This document shows positions 48,394 to 58,126 of a stretch of 64,000 bases of DNA, in pieces. The stretch is taken from positions 83,737 to 147,736 of the forward strand of contig NZ_QLJH01000007.1 of assembly GCF_003951315.1 (NCBI RefSeq), written 5' to 3'. Within the stretch, counting starts at the first letter, position 1. Each line of letters opens with the position of its first letter. A program made the translations under genes and the position numbers. Source of the DNA: Sphingomonas sp. S-NIH.Pt15_0812. Its GTDB lineage: Bacteria; Pseudomonadota; Alphaproteobacteria; Sphingomonadales; Sphingomonadaceae. The notes below the pieces were generated by a model that saw nothing but the letters and a program-made list of their open reading frames with translations, searched no databases and was not told the DNA's origin.

Positions 48394-48429
48394 AAAGGGG
48401 CCGTGCTGGCGACAGCGCGGCCCTTTTTT
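48394..48429 (+). terminator. Terminator of the alpha ribosomal cluster
   Basis: AAAGGG-G-CCG pairs with CGGCCCTTT with one bulged base, GCTG/CAGC forms the inner stem, and the 3' arm runs into six T residues. It lies 30 bases after the rplQ stop. Confidence 0.88.
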
Positions 48430-48492
48430 CATGGGCGGCCGGATCGGTGCCGGCCCGGTAGCATCTCGTGGCGTTTCTGCTATGGGGCCGCC

Positions 48493-50046
48493 ATGGAGCA
48501 TCCCGACACCATCCTCATCGTCGATTTCGGTAGCCAGGTCACCCAGCTCATCGCCCGCCGCGTGCGCGAGGCCGGGGTGTATAGCGAGATCGCGCCCTTC
48601 CAGTCCGCCCAGGCCGCGTTCGAGCGGTTGCGTCCCAAGGGCATCATCCTGTCCGGCGGTCCAGCCTCCGTGGTGGACGAGGGCAGCCCGCGTTGTCCGG
48701 CCGCGATCCTGGAGTCGGGCCTGCCGATCTTCGGCATCTGCTATGGTCAGCAACTGCTCAACGCGCAGCTCGGCGGCCGGGTCGAGAAGGGCAATAGCGG
48801 CGAGTTCGGCGAGGCGTTCCTGGAGGTCGACGACGCCTGTACGTTGTTCGATGGCCTGTGGCAGGTCGGCGAGCGGCACCAGGTCTGGATGAGCCATGGC
48901 GACCATGTCGCGCAGCTCGCCCCCGGCTTCCGCCCGGTCGCTTCGTCCAAGGGCGCGCCCTTCGCGATGATGGCGGACGATGCGCGCCGCATCTATGGCA
49001 TGCAGTTTCACCCCGAGGTCGTGCACACGCCGGACGGCGCGAAGCTGATCGCCAATTTCGTCCGCCATGTCTGCGGTCTCGCCGGCGACTGGACGATGGC
49101 CGAATTCCGCGCCGCCAAGATTGATGAGATCCGCGCGCAGGTCGGCGCCGAGAAGGTGATTTGCGGCCTGTCGGGCGGGGTCGACTCTTCGGTCGCGGCG
49201 CTGCTGATCCACGAGGCGATCGGCGACCAGCTGACCTGCGTGTTCGTCGATGGCGGCATCCTGCGCGCCGGCGAGGCCGAGCAGGTCGTCAGCCTGTTCC
49301 GCGAACATTACCATATCCCGCTGGTCCATGTCGAAGCGCAGGACCTGTTCATGGACGGGCTGAAGGGCGTCACCGACCCGGAGGCGAAGCGCAAGTTCAT
49401 CGGCAAGACCTTCATCGACGTGTTCGAGGCGGAGGCCAGGGCGATCGGTGGGGCCAAGTTCCTGGCGCAGGGCACGCTCTATCCCGACGTGATCGAGAGC
49501 GTCAGCTTCACCGGCGGGCCGTCGGTGACGATCAAGAGCCACCATAATGTCGGCGGCCTGCCCGAGCGCATGAACATGGCGCTGGTCGAGCCGCTGCGCG
49601 AGCTGTTCAAGGACGAGGTCCGGGCGCTCGGTCGGGAACTCGGCCTGCCGGACGTGTTCGTGGGTCGTCATCCCTTCCCGGGGCCGGGTCTCGCCATCCG
49701 CATCCCCGGCGAGGTGACGCGCGAGCGCTGCGATATCCTGCGCAAGGCGGACGCCATCTATCTGGAGGAAATCCGCGCGGCCGGGCTGTACGACGCGATC
49801 TGGCAGGCCTTCGCGGTGTTGCTGCCGGTGCGGACGGTCGGCGTGATGGGCGATGCGCGCACCTATGACCATGTGCTGGCGCTGCGCGCGGTGACCTCGA
49901 CGGACGGGATGACGGCGCAGGCCTTCCAGTTCCCCGGCGACTTCCTGCCGCGCGTGTCGACGCGGATCATCAACGAGGTGAAGGGCGTCAACCGCGTCGT
50001 CTACGACTACACCTCCAAGCCGCCCGGCACGATCGAGTGGGAATGA
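48493..50046 (+). CDS. guaA: GMP synthase (glutamine-hydrolysing)
   Basis: This enzyme converts XMP to GMP with glutamine and ATP. The 517-residue protein has an N-terminal class I glutaminase ([20 protein letters not shown]; nucleophile Cys in GICYGQQL; His/Glu in [14 protein letters not shown]). The PP-loop ATP pyrophosphatase domain is [17 protein letters not shown], and the dimerisation domain ends [20 protein letters not shown] 48493 begins the homology. A terminator precedes it and a tandem hairpin repeat follows. Confidence 0.97.
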   Translation: MEHPDTILIVDFGSQVTQLIARRVREAGVYSEIAPFQSAQAAFERLRPKGIILSGGPASVVDEGSPRCPAAILESGLPIFGICYGQQLLNAQLGGRVEKGNSGEFGEAFLEVDDACTLFDGLWQVGERHQVWMSHGDHVAQLAPGFRPVASSKGAPFAMMADDARRIYGMQFHPEVVHTPDGAKLIANFVRHVCGLAGDWTMAEFRAAKIDEIRAQVGAEKVICGLSGGVDSSVAALLIHEAIGDQLTCVFVDGGILRAGEAEQVVSLFREHYHIPLVHVEAQDLFMDGLKGVTDPEAKRKFIGKTFIDVFEAEARAIGGAKFLAQGTLYPDVIESVSFTGGPSVTIKSHHNVGGLPERMNMALVEPLRELFKDEVRALGRELGLPDVFVGRHPFPGPGLAIRIPGEVTRERCDILRKADAIYLEEIRAAGLYDAIWQAFAVLLPVRTVGVMGDARTYDHVLALRAVTSTDGMTAQAFQFPGDFLPRVSTRIINEVKGVNRVVYDYTSKPPGTIEWE

Positions 50047-50047
50047 T

Positions 50048-50183
50048 CCGGAAGTAGCGAACGGCCGGGGGGCCGTTCGCCCGGATCATTCGGCGCTGCA
50101 AAGCGCCGTCGGGCCACCGGAAGTAGCGAACGGCCGGGGGGGGGGGGCGTTCGCCCGGATCATTCGGCGCTGCAAAGCGCCGT
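50048..50183. repeat. Tandem hairpin repeat with a 12-G run after guaA
   Basis: Two copies (50048-50109 and 50117-50183) share CCGGAAGTAGCGAACGGCC, a G-run, a GTTCGCCCGGATCATTCGGC stretch (with CC or C before GTTCG), then GCTGCAAAGCGCCGT. Each can form two stems: CGAACGGCC with GGCCGTTCG (shortened in copy 2) and CGGCGCT/AGCGCCG. Copy 1 has six G, copy 2 has twelve G and one C fewer. GAATGATCCGG just upstream pairs with the CCGGATCATTC of copy 1. It probably ends both guaA and the convergent kdgK. Confidence 0.85.
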
Positions 50184-50239
50184 GAGGACACGGCAATTAG
50201 CGCGCGGCCAGGCCATGCGGCCCGGCGACATGCCGCCTC

Positions 50240-51253
50240 CTATCGCCGCACGTCCAGGCCTCCGGCGACGAAAGCGTCGATATCCGCCTGGCGGAACAGC
50301 GCCGCGTCGCCCGGTAGCGAGTGTTTGAGCGCCGCCACCGCCAGCCCGGTGCGCGCCGCGCCCAGGCTGTCCTGCCCGGAGCGCAGCCCGTGCAACACGC
50401 CCGCCGCAAAGGCGTCGCCGCCGCCGATCCGGTCGACGATGCCGGCGATCAGCACCTCGTCGGTCTGGGCATAGCCCTCGCGCGTGTCGATCCGGGCGGA
50501 CAGGCGGTTGCTGTCGACATGCTCGACATGACGCGCGGTCGAGGCGATCGTCCGGAGGCGGGGGAAGGCCTGGAACGCGGCCTCCGCTGCAACCCGGCGA
50601 CGATTCTCGCCCTCGCCGGCAAAATCGTCGCGACCGAGCAGCAGCGCGATGTCGCGATGGTTGCCGAACATCAAGTCGGCCTGTTCGACGATGCGGCGCA
50701 GGATCGCACGCGGATCGCCGTCCCAGCGCGCCCAGAGCTTGCCGCGCCAATTGCCGTCGAACGACAGGGCGATGCCGCGCGCCGTCGCCGCCTCGGCCGC
50801 CGCGATGGCGGTTTCGGCGGGCACCGGCCCCAGCGCCGGGGTGATGCCCGACAGATGCAGCCGGTCGACGCCCGCCAAGATCGAGTTCCAGTCCCAGGCC
50901 TCGGCGGGTGCTTCCGCGAAGGACGACCAGGCGCGATCATAGACGACCTCGGTCGCGCGCAGCCCCGCGCCGGAGGTGACGAAATACAGCCCCATCCGCT
51001 CGCCGCCGGTCTGGATGTGACGGACGTCGACGCCGTGGCCGCGCAGCGTGTCGATCGCCGCGCGACCCAGATCGTTGTCGGGCACGCGGCTGGCGAAGCC
51101 GACATCATGGCCGAGCCGCGCGAGCTGGGTGGCGACATTGGCCTCCGCCCCCGCGACCCAGACGTCGAAGCGCGGGCTTTGCATCAGCAATTCGCGCCCC
51201 GGTGGCGACAGCCGAAGCATGATCTCCCCGAACGCCAGGAACTTGCCCGTCAC
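50240..51253 (-). CDS. kdgK: 2-keto-3-deoxygluconate kinase
   Basis: This ribokinase-family (PfkB) sugar kinase of 337 residues phosphorylates 2-keto-3-deoxygluconate in hexuronate breakdown. It opens KFLAFGEIMLRLSPPGRELL, and the catalytic GAGD-type motif is DRIGGGDAFAAGVLHGL. The substrate is inferred from context: it lies directly behind uxaC. The start is GTG 51253, overlapping the uxaC stop by 4 bases (GTGA), with GGAAGG upstream. The frame stays open further upstream only as a shadow of uxaC. Confidence 0.88.
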   Translation of the reverse strand: MTGKFLAFGEIMLRLSPPGRELLMQSPRFDVWVAGAEANVATQLARLGHDVGFASRVPDNDLGRAAIDTLRGHGVDVRHIQTGGERMGLYFVTSGAGLRATEVVYDRAWSSFAEAPAEAWDWNSILAGVDRLHLSGITPALGPVPAETAIAAAEAATARGIALSFDGNWRGKLWARWDGDPRAILRRIVEQADLMFGNHRDIALLLGRDDFAGEGENRRRVAAEAAFQAFPRLRTIASTARHVEHVDSNRLSARIDTREGYAQTDEVLIAGIVDRIGGGDAFAAGVLHGLRSGQDSLGAARTGLAVAALKHSLPGDAALFRQADIDAFVAGGLDVRR

Positions 51254-52686
51254 GCGACCTTCCCCCCCTTGTCGTCGAGCCGGTAGGCGCGGCGCACCAG
51301 GCCGCTGGTCAGCTCCTGCGCCAGGTCCGCCGCCTCCCAATCCTCCAGCCGATGCTCGGCGACCAGTCGGGCCAGGAAAGCGCAGTCGACACGGCGCGCG
51401 ACATCGTGCCGTGCCGGGATCGACAGGAAGGCGCGGGTGTCGTCGTTGAAGCCGACCGTATTGTAGAAGCCGGCCGTCTCCGTCGTCATCTCGCGGAAGC
51501 GGCGCATCCCCTCCGGCGAGTCGTGGAACCACCAGGCGGGCCCCAGCTTCAGGCACGGATAATGGCCGGCAAGCGGCGCGAGTTCGCGCGCATAGGCGCT
51601 TTCGTCCAGCGTGAAGAGGATGATGGTGAGCGACGGATCGGTGCCGACCACGTCGAGCATGGGCTTGAGCGCCGCGACATAGTCGGTGCGCATCGGGATG
51701 TCCGCGCCCTTGTCTCGGCCATGGCTGGCGAACAGGCCGGCATTGTGGTTGCGGAAGCTGCCGGGATGGATCTGCATGACCATGCCGTCCTCGACCGACA
51801 TGCGCGCCATCTCGGTCAGCATCTGGGCGCGGAACAGCTCGGCATCGGCCGCGTCCCAGGTGCCGCCGGTGATGCGCGCGAACAGTGCCTCGCATTCGGT
51901 CGTGGAGAGATTGGCGGTGCGCGCGGTCGGGTGGCCGTGATCGGTCGCGGTCGCGCCCGCCGCTCGGAAATCGGCCCGGCGCTTGCGATGCGCGGCGAGA
52001 TAGCCCTGCCAGCTGCCGACCTCCTCGTTCGTCAGCTCGGCGAAGCGCCGCATCGCGCCCGCGAACTGTTCATGCTCGACATCGATCACGCCGTCCGGGC
52101 GATAGGTGGTGACGACGCGTCCCTGCCAACCCGAGGCCTGGATGGTGTGATGCGCGTCCAGATCGTCCTGAGCACCCTCGGTAGTGGCGAGGAAGTCGAT
52201 GCGGAACCGGTCGAACAGTGCGCGCGGGCGGAAGGCGGGGGTGGCCAGCGCCGCGCCGATCGCGTCGAAATAGAGATCGGCGGTCGATGCCTCGAGCGCC
52301 ACGTCCAGGCCGAACACCTCCGCGAAGACATGGTCGAGCCACAGGCGCGACGGCGTGCCCCGGAACAGATGATAATGGTCCGCCAGCACCCGCCAGGCGG
52401 CGCGCGGATCGGTCGCGGGGCGGCCGGACCGGGACGGGATCGCCAGCGCGTCGAGCGACAGGCCCTGCGAATAGAGCATCCGGAACAGATAATGGTCGGG
52501 CGCCAGCAACAGGCTGGTGGCGTCGGTCCAGGCCTCGTCGGTGGCGAACCAGCGCGGGTCGGTATGGCCGTGCGGGCTGACGATCGGCAGCGCGACGACC
52601 CCGGCATAGAGGCTGCGGGCGATGGCACGCGTGCCGGGATCGGCGGGGAACAGGCGATCGGGGTGGAGTTCCAGGCGACGGGTCAC
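51250..52686 (-). CDS. uxaC: Glucuronate/galacturonate isomerase
   Basis: This is the first step of hexuronate catabolism: glucuronate to fructuronate, or galacturonate to tagaturonate. The 478-residue protein has the metal-site start ALPIVSPHGHTDPRWFATDE and later VEDGMVMQIHPGSFRNHNAG. The start is GTG 52686 with GAGG upstream. It is first in a two-gene operon with kdgK and divergent from uxuB. Confidence 0.95.
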   Translation of the reverse strand: MTRRLELHPDRLFPADPGTRAIARSLYAGVVALPIVSPHGHTDPRWFATDEAWTDATSLLLAPDHYLFRMLYSQGLSLDALAIPSRSGRPATDPRAAWRVLADHYHLFRGTPSRLWLDHVFAEVFGLDVALEASTADLYFDAIGAALATPAFRPRALFDRFRIDFLATTEGAQDDLDAHHTIQASGWQGRVVTTYRPDGVIDVEHEQFAGAMRRFAELTNEEVGSWQGYLAAHRKRRADFRAAGATATDHGHPTARTANLSTTECEALFARITGGTWDAADAELFRAQMLTEMARMSVEDGMVMQIHPGSFRNHNAGLFASHGRDKGADIPMRTDYVAALKPMLDVVGTDPSLTIILFTLDESAYARELAPLAGHYPCLKLGPAWWFHDSPEGMRRFREMTTETAGFYNTVGFNDDTRAFLSIPARHDVARRVDCAFLARLVAEHRLEDWEAADLAQELTSGLVRRAYRLDDKGGKVA

Positions 52687-52752
52687 GATTATCCTCTCTG
52701 GTCATGCACCGCCTTGCGCGGATTGTCGGGGCGGGGTGGTAATCGGTGGCGG

Positions 52753-52785
52753 CGGCAAGTCAATCGGACCGGGCCGGACTTGCCG
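52753..52785. promoter_or_regulatory. Inverted repeat in the uxaC-uxuB divergent promoter region
   Basis: CGGCAAGTC (52753-52761) and GACTTGCCG (52777-52785) are perfect 9-bp inverse copies around a 15-base spacer. The place between two divergent uronate genes makes an operator likely, although the regulator is not in the window. Confidence 0.5.
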
Positions 52786-52847
52786 AGCCCGAGCCGGTGC
52801 GGCAGGGGAGGGCCGAATAGCGGCGAAGAGCCTTTGGGGGAGTGGAT

Positions 52848-54293
52848 ATGGAGAAGCTGTCGAACGCGACATTGGCCCGCGTGCCTGCCGATGTGGCGGC
52901 CCCGCGCGACCGGCGCCCGGTGACGATCGGCATCGTCCATTTCGGACCCGGCGCCTTTCACCGCGCGCATCAGGCCGCCTATGTCGACGCGCTGCTGGAT
53001 CGCGACCCGCGCTGGGGGATCGCGGTGGTGTCGATGCGCAGCCGGGGCACGATCGATGCGCTGGCGGCGCAGGACGGGTTGTATACGCTGGCGATCCGGG
53101 ATGCCGAGTCCGGGTTCCGGGTGATCGGCGCGCATCGGCGCTTCCTATCGCCCGACGACGCGGCGGAGACGCAGGCGCTGCTGGCCGATCCGGCGGTCGG
53201 GCTGGTGACCAGCACCGTGACCGAGAAGGGCTATTGCCTGGCGGCGGACGGCAAGCTCGACCTGGCGCATCCCGATATCGTCCATGATCTGGCCGGCGCG
53301 GGCACGCCGCGCAGCCTGGTCGGCTGGATCGTCGCCGGGCTCGCCGCGCGCCGGGCCGCGGGCGCCATGCCGTTCGTGGTGATGCCGTGCGACAATCTGG
53401 CGAACAACGGCGCGAAGCTGCGCGCCGCGCTGGTCGCCTTCGCCCGCGCGCGCGATCCCGACTTGGCCGACGGGATCGACGCGACGCTGGACGTGCGCTC
53501 GACCATGGTCGACTCGATCACCCCGGCGAGCGACACCGCCCTGGAGGAGGCCGTGTCGGCGGCGCTGGGCGGGCTGAGCGATGCCGCGCCGGTGCAGCGC
53601 GAGGCGTTCACGCAATGGGTGATCGAGGATAATGGCCGGCCGCTGGGCCCCGATCTCGGCGCGGTCGGCGCGACGCTGACGGACGATGTCGCCGGCTATG
53701 AGCGGGCCAAGCTGCGCATCCTGAACGGCAGCCACTCGACCCTGGCCTATGCCGGCCTGTTGCGCGGTCATGAAAGCGTCGCGGCGGCGATGGCCGATCC
53801 GGCGCTGGCAGGCTTCGTCGAGGCGATGATCCGCGACGAGATCGCTCCCATATTGCCCGATGTGCCGGGACTGGACCTGGCGGCCTATGGCGCGGCGGTG
53901 CTGGCGCGGTTCCGCAACCCGGTGATCGTCCACCGGCTCGACCAGATCGCGCAGGACGGATCGCAGAAGCTGCCCTATCGGCTTGGCGACACGCTGGCCG
54001 CGCACCGGGCGGAGGGGCGGATGCCGCGCCATGTCGTGGCGGCGCTGGGCTGCTGGATCGCCTTCCTGATCGCGCGTGCCAGGGCCGGAACGCCGATCGT
54101 CGATCCGGCCGGCGAGAGGCTGGCGACGATCGCGAAGGGCGGTGATCCGCTGGCGGTGACCAGCCGGCTGGCGGAGGCGGCGATCGGCTTCCACCCCGGC
54201 CTGTTCGAGGATGCCGCCGTGATCGAGGTGATCGCAACGGCGGCCGGGGATGCGCTGGCCGGGCGGTGGGACAGGCTGCTCGGCGCGGCCTGA
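52848..54293 (+). CDS. uxuB: Fructuronate reductase (mannitol dehydrogenase family)
   Basis: This NAD-dependent long-chain polyol dehydrogenase reduces fructuronate to mannonate. The 481-residue protein has the nucleotide-binding start TIGIVHFGPGAFHRAHQAAY, MPCDNLANNGAKLRAALVAF, and the catalytic Lys-x4-Asn-x2-His as KLRILNGSHSTLAYAGLL. Specificity (fructuronate or mannitol) is inferred from the divergent uxaC-kdgK. ATG 52848 has GGGGGAG seven bases upstream. uxuA and kdgA are not in the window. Confidence 0.88.
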   Translation: MEKLSNATLARVPADVAAPRDRRPVTIGIVHFGPGAFHRAHQAAYVDALLDRDPRWGIAVVSMRSRGTIDALAAQDGLYTLAIRDAESGFRVIGAHRRFLSPDDAAETQALLADPAVGLVTSTVTEKGYCLAADGKLDLAHPDIVHDLAGAGTPRSLVGWIVAGLAARRAAGAMPFVVMPCDNLANNGAKLRAALVAFARARDPDLADGIDATLDVRSTMVDSITPASDTALEEAVSAALGGLSDAAPVQREAFTQWVIEDNGRPLGPDLGAVGATLTDDVAGYERAKLRILNGSHSTLAYAGLLRGHESVAAAMADPALAGFVEAMIRDEIAPILPDVPGLDLAAYGAAVLARFRNPVIVHRLDQIAQDGSQKLPYRLGDTLAAHRAEGRMPRHVVAALGCWIAFLIARARAGTPIVDPAGERLATIAKGGDPLAVTSRLAEAAIGFHPGLFEDAAVIEVIATAAGDALAGRWDRLLGAA

Positions 54294-54318
54294 CCATGCG
54301 ATCGTGCGTGCGGGGCGA

Positions 54319-54684
54319 TCAGCCGCCCTGCACGCAGTGTTGGAGCGCCGCGGTCAGGTCGGCCGGCGCGCTGGGCTTGGGGCAGATCCGCGCCTTGGGA
54401 TAGCGGCGGCGGAGCTCGCCGTCATCGGCATGGCCGGAATGGAAGATCAGCGGCACGCCATCGGCATAGAGCCGGTCGGCCGCCGGAAATACCGCGCCAT
54501 CGGTCAGCCGCACGTCGAGCAGCGCCGCCGCCAGCGCCTGCGAGCCGAGCCGGTCGATCATGGCCTGCGCCTCGCTGACGCTGGTGCACGGTCCCTCGAC
54601 GCAGAAGCCTGCATCCTCGATCGTCATCTGCAGATCCATCGCGATGAACAGCTCGTCCTCGACGAGCAGCACGACCTCACTCAT
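54319..54684 (-). CDS. Single-domain response regulator
   Basis: This receiver-only protein of 121 residues has VVLLVEDELFIAMDLQMT, phospho-acceptor Asp57 in LLDVRLTDG, Ser83 in IFHSGHADDG and Lys103 in ICPKPSAP. It has no output domain. The start is inside the end of the kinase gene (8-base overlap), so it is the kinase's partner. The FHSGHA segment is near to, but not the same as, the FATGUY motif of the regulators that feed PhyR. Confidence 0.92.
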   Translation of the reverse strand: MSEVVLLVEDELFIAMDLQMTIEDAGFCVEGPCTSVSEAQAMIDRLGSQALAAALLDVRLTDGAVFPAADRLYADGVPLIFHSGHADDGELRRRYPKARICPKPSAPADLTAALQHCVQGG

Positions 54685-57600
54685 CGACCAGCACGCTGCC
54701 CGGCAACAGGATTTCCATGTGGAAGCGCCCGACCTCGACCGAACGGGTCAGCGTGCCGCGCAACTGGCGGACGCTGGTCTCGACCAGGATCGAGCCGAAG
54801 CCCGGCTTGCTGGATGCCGTCGGGGCATCGACCTGTTCGCATTCCTCGTTCCATATCACCCTCACGCCGCCATCCTCGCAACGCCAGCCGATGGTCAGGC
54901 CGCGCGCGTCGGGACCGCTCAACGCACCATATTTGATCGAGTTCGTCGCCCATTCGTGCAGGATGAGCGCGATCGGCGACAGGCATTCGCGATCGAGCGT
55001 CAGCGCCGGCCCCTCGATCCGGATCCGGCCCCGCTCGTCATAGGGCGCGAGCGTCGCGGTGACGAGATCGCGCAGGTTGATCGCCTGGGGCGTGCCGGCG
55101 GGCGAGGCGAGCGAATGCGCCCGGCCCAGCGCCGCGATGCGGTTGCGGATATCGTCAGCGAAGCTCGGCACGCCGCTATGGCTGCGCGCGGCGATGGTGA
55201 CCATGCCGGCGATGACCGCGAACAGGTTCTTCACCCGGTGGTTCATCTCGCGCAGCATCAGGTCGCGGGTTTCCGCCAGCAGATGCTCGGGCGTCACGTC
55301 GATCGACACGCCGACCAGCCGCTTGGGCGTGGAATTGGCGACCAGCCGGCCGATCCCCTTGACCCAGCGGATCGCGCCATCGTCTTGCCGGACGCGGAAG
55401 GTCGCCTCGAAATCACACACGCCCTGGATCGCCCGGGCCAGCGCCGTATCGATGTCCGCCCGGTCCTCGGCGGGAACGCGCGACAGGACGGGATCGATAT
55501 GGCCGGCATCCGGGTCGCGCACGTCCAGAAGATCGCGCTCGGTGGTGTCGAGCGTCGTCGTGCCGGTGTCGGGGCTATATTCCCACACGCCGATCCCGGC
55601 GGCGCGGATCGCCAGGTCCAGCCGCTCGCGTTCGGCGGCGAGCTGGCGTTCCAGCGCCAGCGCCTCGGTGATCTCGGTCAGCACCAGCGTGGTGCCGTCG
55701 GTCTCGCCCGACTGGGTGTGATAGGGCAGGACCCGCATCGAGAAGATGCGCCCGCCGTCCAGCGTCGCTACCCGCCGCTGGACCGGCGCCGCGCCACCCG
55801 CCACCGCGCGCGCATCGTCGAGATGCGTCGATCCCGACAGCCGGCTGGCGACATCGGCGAGCGGCCGCCCGCGATCGGCGGGCTTGAGCGGGAAGACGCT
55901 GGTCGCCGCCGCGGTGAAGCTGCGTACCCGCTGCTCGGCGTCGAGCACCACCACGGCGAGGTCGGTCGATTCATAGAAGTTGCGCAGGTCGGAATTGGCG
56001 ATGGTGAGCTGGTCGACCTTGCTCTTCAGCTCGTCATTGACGGTGGAGAGCTCCTCGTTGGTCGATTGCAGCTCCTCGTTCATCGACATCATTTCTTCGT
56101 TGGAGCTCTTCAGCTCCTCGTTCGCCGTCTCCAACTCCTCGATCGCGGAGCGCAGCCGGTGGCGGGTCAGGCGCAGCTCGTCCTCCAGCGCCTCGAAATG
56201 ATCGTCGCCCGATTCCAGGTCGTGCAGTTCGCCGCCGTCATCGGGGCGGAACGGGCCGGTGTCGCGGAAGACGCAGAGCAGGCTGCCGTCGCCCAGCGGG
56301 TCGCAGATCACGTCGACCGGCTGGACGCCGTAATCGGTCTCGATCCGGACGTCGCGCGCAATCACCCGGCGGCGTTCGTCCCGGGCCTGGCGTAGCAACG
56401 GCCCGATCACGGTGCGCAGGCCGGCCCGCGCCAGGTTCACCGCGCTGCTGCCGCCGGTGCGGGTGACGGGAAATTCGAAATAGCGGCCGAGCTTGCCATA
56501 GGCGGAGATGATCGCGCCGTCCTGGTCGACGACCAGGCTGGGCGGGGCATAGCGTTCGACCAGCCGGCGCACCGCCAGCCGTTCGTTGACCAGCGACGGC
56601 GATTCGCCGCCGCCCTCGCGCTCGCGGCGCGGGGGCCGGTCGCGCGCGCTGGCGGGCAGGTCGATCGGATAGTTGGGCGCCCCCGGCGAGCGTTCGAACA
56701 GCCGCGCCGGCTGATCGATCGGCTGGAACATATGTTCGAACCGGCTGACCGTCTCCGATGGGCCCAGGAACAGGTAACCGCCCGGCCGCACCGAATAATG
56801 GAGAAGCGGCACCACCGATTGCTGCAACCGGTCGTCGAAATAGATCAGGAGGTTGCGGCACGACAGCAGGTCGATGCGCGAGAAGGGCGGGTCCTTGACC
56901 AGGCTGTGGCTGGAGAAGCGGATCATGTCGCGGATCGTCGCCGACATGGCGAACCGCTCGGCATGGAGGATGGTGTAGCGATCGCGCAGGTCGCCCGGCA
57001 GGTCGGCCAGGGCGGCGGCGGGGTAGGTGCCCTCACGCGCGATCGCCAGCATCTGTTCGTCGATATCGGTCGCGAAGATCTGCACGGCCAGCGGCTGGCC
57101 GGTCAGGCGCGCCGCCTCCGCGAACAGCATCGCGATCGTATAGGCTTCCTCGCCGCTGGAGCAGGCGGGAACCCAGACGCGGATGTCCTCGTCCGGCGCG
57201 CGTTCGCGCATCAGCGGCTCGATCGCGCGGGTGCGCAGCACCTCGAACGCCTCGCCGTCGCGGAAGAAGCGGGTGACATTGATCAGCAGGTCGCGGAACA
57301 GCGCCTCGCATTCGCGCGGGTCGGTGCGGATGCGCGCCAGATAGGCGCGGCCGGTGTCCAGGCCCAGCACATGCATCCGTCGCTCGACCCGGCGGACCAG
57401 GGTCGATCGCTTGTAGCCGGAGAAATCATGGCCGACCGCGTTCCGCAGCACGTGGCACAAGTCGTCGATATGGTCGGCGACGACATCCGCCTCGATCGCG
57501 CCCGGTCCCCGCCGGCGACGGTCGAAGAAGCTGCGGATGCATTCCAGTATCTCGCCGGCCGGCTTGACGAAGTCGATCAGCCCGGTGCCGACCGCCGACA

Positions 57601-58126
57601 GCGGCATCCCGTCATAGCGCGCGCTTTCCGGCTGCTGGACGATGCAGACGCCGCCATTCTCCTTGACCGCGCGCAACCCGGTGGTGCCGTCCGCGCCGGT
57701 GCCCGACAGGATCACGCAGGCGGCATTCGCCTGCTGGTCGATGGCGAGCGACTGGAAGAAGTCGTCGATCGGGCGGCGCAGCCCGCGTGGCTGCTGGAAG
57801 TCGGTCAGCTTCAGCCGGCCATCCTGGATCGCCAGGCCATGGCCGGGCGGGATGATATGGACCGTGTCGGGCTCGATCCGCTCGCCGCCCGCGCATTGCA
57901 GCACCTTCAGCACGGTGTTGCGGTCGAGCAGTTCGGCCAGCATGCTCTGGTGATTGGGGTCGAGATGCTGGACCACGACAAAGGCCAGGCCGGTCGGCAG
58001 ACGCGCGGGCGCCAGCATCTCGCGCAAGGCCTCCAGCCCGCCGGCCGACGCGCCGATGCCGACGACCGGCACGGCGGCGGCGGGCGACGGCGTCACCGTC
58101 TCCTGCGCCTGGACGACATTATGCAT
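54677..58126 (-). CDS. CheB-CheR-PAS-HWE histidine kinase fusion
   Basis: A 1149-residue protein with no membrane segment. Residues 20-200 are a CheB methylesterase domain with Ser27 (GIGASAGG), His54 (VVQHLDPNH) and Asp146 (SGTGADG). Residues 215-480 are a CheR methyltransferase domain (SAM motif PACSSGEEAYTIAML; ATDID). PAS-like regions follow. A coiled coil lies at about 645-716 with the repeated pattern ELKSSNEEMMSMNEELQSTN. PAS domains cover about 717-825 and 838-945. The kinase part has His963 in REMNHRVKNLFAVIAGMV, LHEWATNSIKYGALS with the HWE His, and WNE at 1092-1094 (the WxE signature). It overlaps both neighbours by 8 bases. No receptor or cheA is beside it, so the CheB and CheR substrates are unknown. 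Confidence 0.93.
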   Translation of the reverse strand: MHNVVQAQETVTPSPAAAVPVVGIGASAGGLEALREMLAPARLPTGLAFVVVQHLDPNHQSMLAELLDRNTVLKVLQCAGGERIEPDTVHIIPPGHGLAIQDGRLKLTDFQQPRGLRRPIDDFFQSLAIDQQANAACVILSGTGADGTTGLRAVKENGGVCIVQQPESARYDGMPLSAVGTGLIDFVKPAGEILECIRSFFDRRRRGPGAIEADVVADHIDDLCHVLRNAVGHDFSGYKRSTLVRRVERRMHVLGLDTGRAYLARIRTDPRECEALFRDLLINVTRFFRDGEAFEVLRTRAIEPLMRERAPDEDIRVWVPACSSGEEAYTIAMLFAEAARLTGQPLAVQIFATDIDEQMLAIAREGTYPAAALADLPGDLRDRYTILHAERFAMSATIRDMIRFSSHSLVKDPPFSRIDLLSCRNLLIYFDDRLQQSVVPLLHYSVRPGGYLFLGPSETVSRFEHMFQPIDQPARLFERSPGAPNYPIDLPASARDRPPRREREGGGESPSLVNERLAVRRLVERYAPPSLVVDQDGAIISAYGKLGRYFEFPVTRTGGSSAVNLARAGLRTVIGPLLRQARDERRRVIARDVRIETDYGVQPVDVICDPLGDGSLLCVFRDTGPFRPDDGGELHDLESGDDHFEALEDELRLTRHRLRSAIEELETANEELKSSNEEMMSMNEELQSTNEELSTVNDELKSKVDQLTIANSDLRNFYESTDLAVVVLDAEQRVRSFTAAATSVFPLKPADRGRPLADVASRLSGSTHLDDARAVAGGAAPVQRRVATLDGGRIFSMRVLPYHTQSGETDGTTLVLTEITEALALERQLAAERERLDLAIRAAGIGVWEYSPDTGTTTLDTTERDLLDVRDPDAGHIDPVLSRVPAEDRADIDTALARAIQGVCDFEATFRVRQDDGAIRWVKGIGRLVANSTPKRLVGVSIDVTPEHLLAETRDLMLREMNHRVKNLFAVIAGMVTIAARSHSGVPSFADDIRNRIAALGRAHSLASPAGTPQAINLRDLVTATLAPYDERGRIRIEGPALTLDRECLSPIALILHEWATNSIKYGALSGPDARGLTIGWRCEDGGVRVIWNEECEQVDAPTASSKPGFGSILVETSVRQLRGTLTRSVEVGRFHMEILLPGSVLVDE

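Noticed and set aside
50240..51895. kdgK read as a 551-residue protein starting inside uxaC
   Set aside because: The extra N-terminus is uxaC in another frame. The GTG at 51253 with GGAAGG starts the real kinase.
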